A program made the translations under genes and the position numbers. A DNA stretch of 36,614 nucleotides from Candidatus Nanopelagicales bacterium (GTDB taxonomy: Bacteria; Actinomycetota; Actinomycetes; S36-B12; CAIYMF01), in contig JALOLH010000043.1 of NCBI GenBank assembly GCA_025456065.1, positions 1-36,614 on the forward strand, in the 5' to 3' direction. Below, piece after piece: positions 28,523-36,614 of this stretch; the first letter of the stretch is position 1; each line of letters starts with the position of its first letter. The notes beneath the pieces are model-generated. The model worked only from the letters and a program-made list of their open reading frames with translations. It had not been told where the DNA came from and searched no databases.

Positions 28523-30826
28523 ATGGCGACCGACGCGACTGCGAACCCGACCCCGACGTCCGGTGTGGCCGCGTCGGCCGCCGCGGGCAGCGTGGCGTCC
28601 GAGGGCACGACCGCGGCGATCCCGCCGGACCCGGTCGGCACGCCACCGGTTCCCAGCGCCCCGCCGGTCGTCGAGCCGGAGTGGGTCGAGCCCAGCGCCG
28701 AGCTCGTCGAGCTGGCCCGCGCCTACGGCGTGGCGGTCGAGTACTGGGACCAGTCAGGCGCCTACCACCGGGTCGGGGCAGCCACGATCACCGCCGTGCT
28801 CACGGCCCTGGGCGTCGACGTGAGCACGCCCGAGCGGGTCTGGAACGCCCTGTACGACCGACGCAACGCGGCGTGGCGGCGGATGCTGCCCCCGGTCTTC
28901 GTGGCCCGGTCCGGCACCGAGCAGCAGTGCTGGGTGCACGTGCCGCACGGCGACGGGGTGCAGCTGTGGGTCGACCTCGAGGAGGGCGGCGACGCCTGGT
29001 TCCTGCACCAGGTGGAGCGGTGGGTCGAGCCGCGCCACGTCGACGGGATGCTCACCGGCGAGGCGACCTTCCGCATCCCCCCGGACCTGCCGCTGGGGTG
29101 GCACACGATGTGGGCCCGTTCGCAGGGGGCCGACGGCGTGGTGCGCCAGGCCTCCTGCCCACTCGTCGTCACGCCGAGCCGGCTCGATCCGCCGGCCCTG
29201 GCCGCAGGCCGGCAGTGGGGCTTCATGACCCAGGTGTACGCCATGCGCTCGCAGGACTCCTGGGGCATCGGCGACCTGGTCGACCTCGCCGACCTGGCCG
29301 CCTGGAGCGGTCACGCCGAGGGCGCGGACTTCGTCCTGGTCAACCCGCTGCACGCGGCCTCGCCGGCCGCGCCGATGGAGCCCTCGCCCTACCTGCCGGT
29401 GACGCGCCGCTTCGCCAACCCGGTCTACCTGCGGGTGGAGGCCATCGAGGAGTACGCCGGGCTGTCGCTGGAGGCTCGGGCCAGGATCGAGGCCCTGTCG
29501 ATCCCGGTGCGGGCGCTGTCGACCTCGCCGGACCTCATCGACCGCGACGTGATCTGGGCGGCCAAGTCCAAGGCGCTGCGGCTCGTGTTCGACGCACCGC
29601 TCTCGCCCGGTCGCCAGGTCCGCTTCCACGCGTTCGTGGAGCGCGAGGGGCAGGGCCTGGTCGACTTCGCCACGTGGTGCGCCCTCGTCGACGCCCACGG
29701 GGCGGACCCGGAGGCGTGGCCGGCGGCGCTGCAGGACGCCTCCTCGGCGGCGGTCGCGGCGGAGCGCGAGCGGCTGGCCGACGAGGTCCGCTGGCACTCC
29801 TGGCTGCAGTGGCAGCTCGACGAGCAGCTCACCCGCGCCCAGCAGGCGGCCTCCGATGCGGGGATGCGCTCGGGCATCGTCCACGACCTCGCGGTCGGCG
29901 TGCACCCGATGGGCTCGGACGCCTGGGCCCTGCGCGACGTGCTCGCCCAGGGGGTCTACGTGGGGGCCCCGCCGGACATGTACAACCAGATGGGCCAGAA
30001 CTGGTCCCAGCCGCCCTGGCGTCCGGACGCCCTGGCCGAGGCCGCGTTCCTGCCCTACCGCGACATGCTGCGCACGATCCTGCGGCACGCCGGCGGGATC
30101 AGGGTCGACCACGTGCTCGGCCTGTTCCGCCTGTGGTGGATCCCCGAGGGGATGCCCGCCTACTGCGGCACCTACGTCACCAGCGACCACGAGGCGCTGG
30201 TCGGCATCCTGCTGCTCGAGTCGCAGCGGGCCGGCGCCTGGCTGGTCGGTGAGGACCTCGGCACGGTGGAGCAGTGGGTGCAGGACTACCTCGAGTCCCG
30301 TGGCGTGCTCGGCACGACGATCATGTGGTTCGAGCGCGACTACCACCAGCACCCGGATGTCCCGCTGCAGCCCGAGCAGTGGCGCGGCAACGTGCTGGCC
30401 TCGGTGACCGTGCACGACCTGCCCCCGACGGCCGGCTACCTCGCCGGCGAGCACGTCCGGATCCGCGGCGAGCTCGGGCTGCTGACCCGACCCGCCGAGG
30501 AGGAGCTCGCCGAGTCGAACGCGCAGATCGCGGAGTGGCGCTCCATGTGCGTCGACCGCGGCTGGCTGGCCCCCGACGGCACCGACGAGGACCTGATCGT
30601 GGCGCTGCACCGGCTGGTCGCCGCCTCACCGTCGATCCTGCTCGGGGTCGCGCTGACCGACGCCGTGGGCGACCGGCGCGCGCAGAACCAGCCGGGCACC
30701 GACAAGGAGTACCCGAACTGGAAGGTGCCGCTCACCGACGCCGCCGGACGGGCGGTGCTGATCGAGGACCTGCCGACGCTGCCGCTCCTGCAGCGACTCG
30801 TCGAGGCCGTGCGAACGCGGGGCTGA
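28523..30826 (+). CDS. malQ: 4-alpha-glucanotransferase (amylomaltase, GH77)
   Basis: Cytoplasmic disproportionating enzyme of 767 aa, moving maltodextrin chains between acceptors in maltose/glycogen metabolism. The first 55 residues are a low-complexity Ala/Thr/Pro tail. An N-terminal beta-sandwich region (about 55-220), typical of actinobacterial MalQ, precedes the GH77 barrel starting at RQWGFMTQVYAMRSQDSWGIGDL. Catalytic residues: Asp529 in GGIRVDHVLGLFRLWWIP, Glu577 in GEDLGTV and Asp632 in VHDLPPTAGYLAG. The 250s-type loop region GAPPDMYNQMGQNWSQPPW is intact. ATG at 28523 has GGGAGG 6 nt upstream; the long upstream reading comes from antisense of the MscS gene. It is convergent with pepN. 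Confidence 0.96.
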   Translation: MATDATANPTPTSGVAASAAAGSVASEGTTAAIPPDPVGTPPVPSAPPVVEPEWVEPSAELVELARAYGVAVEYWDQSGAYHRVGAATITAVLTALGVDVSTPERVWNALYDRRNAAWRRMLPPVFVARSGTEQQCWVHVPHGDGVQLWVDLEEGGDAWFLHQVERWVEPRHVDGMLTGEATFRIPPDLPLGWHTMWARSQGADGVVRQASCPLVVTPSRLDPPALAAGRQWGFMTQVYAMRSQDSWGIGDLVDLADLAAWSGHAEGADFVLVNPLHAASPAAPMEPSPYLPVTRRFANPVYLRVEAIEEYAGLSLEARARIEALSIPVRALSTSPDLIDRDVIWAAKSKALRLVFDAPLSPGRQVRFHAFVEREGQGLVDFATWCALVDAHGADPEAWPAALQDASSAAVAAERERLADEVRWHSWLQWQLDEQLTRAQQAASDAGMRSGIVHDLAVGVHPMGSDAWALRDVLAQGVYVGAPPDMYNQMGQNWSQPPWRPDALAEAAFLPYRDMLRTILRHAGGIRVDHVLGLFRLWWIPEGMPAYCGTYVTSDHEALVGILLLESQRAGAWLVGEDLGTVEQWVQDYLESRGVLGTTIMWFERDYHQHPDVPLQPEQWRGNVLASVTVHDLPPTAGYLAGEHVRIRGELGLLTRPAEEELAESNAQIAEWRSMCVDRGWLAPDGTDEDLIVALHRLVAASPSILLGVALTDAVGDRRAQNQPGTDKEYPNWKVPLTDAAGRAVLIEDLPTLPLLQRLVEAVRTRG

Positions 30827-30844
30827 GGTCGACCCCCCGGCGGG

Positions 30845-33412
<2,568 letters not shown>

Positions 33413-33462
33413 GGGGGATCTCCAGGGTCAGGTGCGGGCCATCCCGATCGGGGGCCGTGCCG

Positions 33463-33468
33463 ACCCTA
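33463..33468 (-). promoter_or_regulatory. Candidate -10 for pepN
   Basis: TAGGGT on the minus strand, 50 nt before the GTG at 33412, in the 106-bp gap after cutC. This predicts a leadered transcript. Confidence 0.4.
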
Positions 33469-33518
33469 CCCGTGCCCCGGATGAGGCGGTACCCGGCCGG
33501 GCGCCCGTGTGGTGTGGC

Positions 33519-34322
33519 TCACGCGCCGTCGCCGAACCGGCCCGAGGGCGCCACGTCCACCAGCGCGTCCCGGATCCGGGCCAGCTGCTCGACGTCCGGG
33601 GCGGGCCAGCCGTTGACCGGCCAGCCGGGCAGCGGCCCGGCGGTGACCCCGACCATGCCCGGCGGGCTGGCCGAGGCCCCGGACGTGCGCCAGGCCCGGG
33701 CGGCGACGTGCACCTCGGGGACCAGGGTGTCGGCGACCAGTGCGCGCACGGTGTCGGCGGTGATGCCCCCGCCCGCCATGATCACGTGCCCCGGCCGGGC
33801 GTTGCGCACGAGGCGCGCGAGCATCCGGGCCCCCTGGGCTGCCGTCGGCGCCCCACCGCTGGTGAGCACCCGGGCGCATCCGAGGTCGAACGCGGTCTCC
33901 ACCGCCACCTCGAGGTCGCGGGCGACGTCGACGGCGCGGTGGAACGTGACTGGCCGGCCCTCCGCCGCGGCCACCAGCTCCGGCAGCAGCCGCCGGTCGG
34001 GCTCGCCGTCCTGCGTGAGCACCCCGAGGACGACGCCGTGCGCGCCGAGCCGCACGGCGGTGCGCAGGTCGCGGTGCATCACGGCGACCTCGTCCCGGTC
34101 GTACACGAAGCCGCCGCCGCGCGGCCGGATCATCACGTGGACGGCGGTGCCGTGCGGCTCGGCCAGCTCGAGGACCGTCTCGAGCGTTCCGGCCGACGGG
34201 GTGGTGCCGCCCTGCGGGTCGTTCTCGCACAGCTCGATCCGGTCGGCCCCGCCCAGCAGCGCGAGGCGGGCCGCCCCCACCGAGGTCGCGAGCACCTCGA
34301 TGGGCACCTGGGCGAGACGCAT
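33519..34322 (-). CDS. cutC: CutC family protein
   Basis: TIM-barrel protein of 267 aa of the CutC family, historically linked to copper homeostasis, though the biochemical role remains uncertain. Visible family marks: ARLALLGGADRIELCENDPQGGTTPSAGT near the N-terminus, HVMIRPRGGGFVYDRDEVAVMHRDL, GVVLGVLTQDG, VTFHRAVDVARD, RVLTSGGAPTAAQG and VIMAGGGITADTV. Length matches the family (about 240-270). ATG at 34322 leaves only 29 bp to the divergent rpiB start, so the two promoters must overlap; a weak GATGCT lies 6 nt upstream. It is upstream of pepN on the same strand with a separate promoter likely. The C-terminal tail (ALVDVAPSGRFGDGA) is not conserved. Confidence 0.93.
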   Translation of the reverse strand: MRLAQVPIEVLATSVGAARLALLGGADRIELCENDPQGGTTPSAGTLETVLELAEPHGTAVHVMIRPRGGGFVYDRDEVAVMHRDLRTAVRLGAHGVVLGVLTQDGEPDRRLLPELVAAAEGRPVTFHRAVDVARDLEVAVETAFDLGCARVLTSGGAPTAAQGARMLARLVRNARPGHVIMAGGGITADTVRALVADTLVPEVHVAARAWRTSGASASPPGMVGVTAGPLPGWPVNGWPAPDVEQLARIRDALVDVAPSGRFGDGA

Positions 34323-34337
34323 GGGGCCAGCATCGTG

Positions 34338-34343
34338 GAGACT
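34338..34343 (+). promoter_or_regulatory. Candidate leaderless -10 for rpiB
   Basis: GAGACT lies 8 nt before the ATG at 34352. It supports that start over a TTG at 34343. It sits within the 29-bp gap shared with cutC. Confidence 0.35.
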
Positions 34344-34351
34344 TGGTCGCC

Positions 34352-34813
34352 ATGCGCGTGCACCTGGGCTGCGACCATGCCGGCTACGAGTTCAAGACCA
34401 TGCTTGCCGAGTACCTGCGCACCGCCGGCTACGACGTCGTCGACCACGGTGCGCACGAGTACGACGCCGAGGACGACTACCCCGCGTTCTGCTTCGAGGC
34501 GGCCGAGGACGTCGTCGCGGAGCCGGGCAGCCTCGGGATCGTGATCGGCGGGTCGGGCAACGGCGAACAGATCGCGGCCAACAAGGTGGCCGGGGTGCGA
34601 GCAGCGCTGGGCTGGTCGGTGCAGACCGCGACCCTGTCGCGGGAGCACAACGACGCCAACGTCCTCGGGCTGGGGGCCAGGATGCACGACGTCGCCGAGT
34701 CGTTCGCGATCGTGCGGGCCTTCCTCGAGACGCCGTTCACCGGCGCCGAGCGGCACCAGCGTCGGATCGACCAGCTGGCCGCCTACGAGGCGCAGCGCGA
34801 CCGCACACCCTGA
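34352..34813 (+). CDS. rpiB: Ribose-5-phosphate isomerase B
   Basis: Cytoplasmic enzyme of 153 aa interconverting ribose-5-phosphate and ribulose-5-phosphate in the pentose phosphate pathway. The N-terminal LGCDHAGYEFK motif carries the ring-opening His, and IVIGGSGNGEQIAANKVAGVRAAL is the mycobacterial-type active site, in which Glu replaces the catalytic Cys of E. coli RpiB. SREHNDANVLGLGARM and a tail ending ERHQRRIDQLAAYE also match M. tuberculosis RpiB. ATG at 34352 is preferred; a TTG three codons earlier lacks support. It is divergent from cutC and convergent with the CYTH gene, 13 bp away. Confidence 0.96.
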   Translation: MRVHLGCDHAGYEFKTMLAEYLRTAGYDVVDHGAHEYDAEDDYPAFCFEAAEDVVAEPGSLGIVIGGSGNGEQIAANKVAGVRAALGWSVQTATLSREHNDANVLGLGARMHDVAESFAIVRAFLETPFTGAERHQRRIDQLAAYEAQRDRTP

Positions 34814-34826
34814 CCGGAGGCCCCGA

Positions 34827-35321
34827 TCAGCCCTCGGTGCCCCAGGTGGAGTAGGGCACCCGCGAGAGGTTGGCGTTGTAGAAGCGCGGGTCGTCGGACA
34901 CGTCGCGACCCGCCCACGCCGGCATCGCGAAGGGCTCGGCCGGTCCGGCGAGCTCCACCTCGGCCATCACGAGCGGCGCGTTCGCGCCGGCGAACACGTC
35001 GACCTCCCAGACGTGGTCACCGACCGGCACCAGGTGGCGCACCTTGTCGACCACCGGGCCCTGGGCCAGCTCGTCCAGCATGCTGCGGGCGTCCGCGACG
35101 GGGATCTCGTACTCGAACTCGGTGCGGGCGATGCCGCGGCTCGGGCCCTTGATCGTCAGGAAGGCGCGGTCGCCCTTGGTGCGGACCCGGACCGTGGCCA
35201 TGCCGGGCTGGGCGTTCCCGGGTTGCGTCAGGTAGCCCTGCACGATGTGCACCGCGTCGGTGACGTGCTCGCGCCAGGCGTCGCTGTCCACGATGAACTT
35301 GCGCTCGACCTCCATGCCCAT
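34827..35321 (-). CDS. CYTH domain protein (triphosphate tunnel metalloenzyme-like)
   Basis: Small cytoplasmic protein of 164 aa with the CYTH signature MEVERKF (ExExK) at its N-terminus. It has alternating charged strands expected of the beta-barrel tunnel: ATVRVRTKGDRAFLTIKGP, RTEFEYEIPVADARSML, VRHLVPVGDHVWEVDVF, LVMAEVELAGPAEPF. Single-domain bacterial CYTH proteins usually hydrolyse inorganic triphosphate or bind long phosphorylated ligands; the substrate here is unknown. ATG at 35321 is chosen because TAGACA lies 6 nt upstream (leaderless pattern); a second ATG two codons later is also possible. It lies 52 bp after the carboxypeptidase gene on the same strand. Confidence 0.93.
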   Translation of the reverse strand: MGMEVERKFIVDSDAWREHVTDAVHIVQGYLTQPGNAQPGMATVRVRTKGDRAFLTIKGPSRGIARTEFEYEIPVADARSMLDELAQGPVVDKVRHLVPVGDHVWEVDVFAGANAPLVMAEVELAGPAEPFAMPAWAGRDVSDDPRFYNANLSRVPYSTWGTEG

Positions 35322-35327
35322 GGCGCC

Positions 35328-35333
35328 TGTCTA
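35328..35333 (-). promoter_or_regulatory. Candidate leaderless -10 for the CYTH gene
   Basis: TAGACA on the minus strand, 6 nt before the ATG at 35321, within the 52-bp gap after the carboxypeptidase gene. Confidence 0.45.
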
Positions 35334-35373
35334 CCAGCAGGCGTCGCCACCCGCTGCGGGCGGGGAGGTGGGG

Positions 35374-36614
35374 CTACCAGCAGCCCGTGACGCTCGACGC
35401 CGCCCGATCCACCGCGATGCGCGTCTGGATGCGGGTGTACCGGGTCGGCCGAGCGTTGACGATCGCCACGAAGACCTTCGTGCCCCCGTCGGCGCCGGTG
35501 GCGTAGCCGGCCAGGGCGATGGCGTCGGCGACCGTCCCGGTCTTGGCCTGGATCAGGCCGGCCGCGCAGCGGGAGGGTCGGGCGTGGAAGCGCTGGTAGC
35601 TGGCGCGCAGCGTCCCGGTGCGGCCGGCCACCGGCAACCACCCGCGCAGCCGGGACAGGCGCGGGTGGGCAGGGTCGATCGCGCGGGCCAGCGCCGCGGT
35701 GAGCGCCGGGGCGGTGACCCGGCCCTCGAGCGACAGGCCGCTGCCGTCGATCACGCGCACCCCCGTCAGGGGGATGCGCAGCTCGGTGAGTGCCTGGGTG
35801 AGCGCCCGACGCGCCCCGGCCCACGTCGCGGGCAGCCCACGCGCCACGGCGACCTGGCGGAACAGCATCTCGGCGGTGTCGTTGTCGGAGACGAGCAGCG
35901 TGCGCGAGACGGCCTCGGCGAGGGTGTGCCCCCGGAACGTGGCGAGCGTCGCCGCCCCGGGGCTCGCGGTGGCCTCCCCGGCGTACTTCGCCGGGACGCC
36001 GAGCGCCTTCAGCGCGCCGGCGAAGTACGTGCCGGCGTCGGCGGTCGCGTTGCGGACCTTGCGGTCGTCGCGCGCGAAGGCGCCGACCATGCGGACCTGG
36101 GCGGGGACGTAGCTGCTCGGCCACCCGCGGGACCGGTACCGCTGGTCGCCGAACAGCGAGTCGTCGGCGCGGACGACGACCGTGCCGGTCCGGGGCTTCT
36201 CCGCGGCGTCCGAGGTCGGGGTGCCGGATGCGGACCCGGGCGGGGCGGCAGCCAGCGCCCGAGCCGTGTCCGCCGCCAGTCGTCGGAGGTCCGCGCTGGT
36301 CAGCAGCGGATCGCCGCCCGCGACCAGGACCACCTCACCCGGACGGGCGCCGGCCCGGACGATGGTGGGGAACCGATGCTCCGGACCCATGGTGGCCAGT
36401 GCGCCCACGGCGGTGAGCACCTTCGTGGTCGAGGCGCCCCGCAGGGAGGCCTTGCTCCGGCGCTGGTAGACCCAGCGGCCGGTCGCCTCGTCCCAGACGG
36501 TCATGGTGAACCTGGGGCCGAGGATCCGCGAGGAGGTGCGCGTGGGCAGGACCTCGGCGATCCGGGCGTTCGCGGCGGCCGTCCGGACGCGGGAGCGCTT
36601 GGTCGTGGCCGTGG
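35374..36614 (-). CDS. dacB: D-alanyl-D-alanine carboxypeptidase/endopeptidase, PBP4 type (5' end outside window)
   Basis: Serine-type peptidase family S13 that trims or cleaves peptidoglycan cross-links outside the membrane. The visible 413 residues contain all three penicillin-binding motifs: STTK (plus-strand 36432-36421), SDN in LVSDNDTAEMLFRQ (35889-35881) and KTGT (35544-35533). GGDPLLTS, ADDSLFGDQRYRSRGWPSSYVPA and VIDGSGLSLEGRVT are typical S13 segments. The reading frame continues without a stop to the right edge, with VLPTRTSSRILGPRFTMTVWDE matching the region just before the catalytic Ser, so the signal peptide and true start lie beyond. The internal ATG at 36504 is not the start. 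The protein ends in VTGCW. Gene symbol by family. Confidence 0.94.
   Translation of the reverse strand, partial: TATTKRSRVRTAAANARIAEVLPTRTSSRILGPRFTMTVWDEATGRWVYQRRSKASLRGASTTKVLTAVGALATMGPEHRFPTIVRAGARPGEVVLVAGGDPLLTSADLRRLAADTARALAAAPPGSASGTPTSDAAEKPRTGTVVVRADDSLFGDQRYRSRGWPSSYVPAQVRMVGAFARDDRKVRNATADAGTYFAGALKALGVPAKYAGEATASPGAATLATFRGHTLAEAVSRTLLVSDNDTAEMLFRQVAVARGLPATWAGARRALTQALTELRIPLTGVRVIDGSGLSLEGRVTAPALTAALARAIDPAHPRLSRLRGWLPVAGRTGTLRASYQRFHARPSRCAAGLIQAKTGTVADAIALAGYATGADGGTKVFVAIVNARPTRYTRIQTRIAVDRAASSVTGCW

Overview
The window is very GC-rich, coding-dense DNA with strong G/C third-position bias. Many starts are GTG, and several genes have a -10-like hexamer only 6-8 nt before the start codon. 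The gene content (GlbO-type haemoglobin, EttA, PepN, Mycobacterium-type RpiB, SDR-DUF2867 protein, actinobacterial MalQ) points to a chromosomal segment of a high-GC actinobacterium. I cannot name the genus. No rRNA, tRNA, CRISPR array, insertion sequence or phage gene was found.

Region 1 (1-9400, minus strand) is a lipid or polyketide locus. It holds an NPD-family flavoprotein, a long acyl-CoA dehydrogenase and a giant iterative type I synthase (KS-AT-KS-ACP-ACP, continuing past the left edge). The set resembles PUFA-synthase or HglE-like systems that use a trans-acting NPD enoyl reductase. The intergenic region upstream of the flavoprotein holds two overlapping dyads that look like a TetR-type operator, and a perfect CRP-type palindrome.

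Region 2 (9400-16000) holds a membrane-anchored alpha/beta-hydrolase (minus), a two-hot-dog MaoC-type hydratase, a protein made of two tandem RNase III-like domains, a second SSB, and the ribosome factor EttA (last four plus).

Region 3 (16000-25100) holds a CPA1-type cation/proton antiporter, a large FAD/Fe-S D-2-hydroxyacid dehydrogenase with an apparent frameshift, and a cysteine hydrolase whose 3' end runs into six 27/28-bp tandem repeats. It also holds an AAE-type transporter and a GH13 alpha-glucosidase.

Region 4 (25100-36614) is core metabolism: truncated haemoglobin GlbO, SDR-DUF2867 protein, MscS channel, MalQ, aminopeptidase N, CutC, RpiB, a CYTH protein, and the 3' part of a PBP4-type D,D-carboxypeptidase. 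From memory, ssb-like, ettA, alpha-glucosidase, glbO, pepN and rpiB are also close together in Mycobacterium tuberculosis, so this looks like an old actinobacterial backbone with extra genes inserted.

The strongest candidates for something new are the single-chain tandem RNase III-like protein (12658-13515), which has complementary losses of catalytic residues in its two halves, and the double-KS synthase, in which both visible carrier domains carry Thr where the phosphopantetheinylated Ser is expected.
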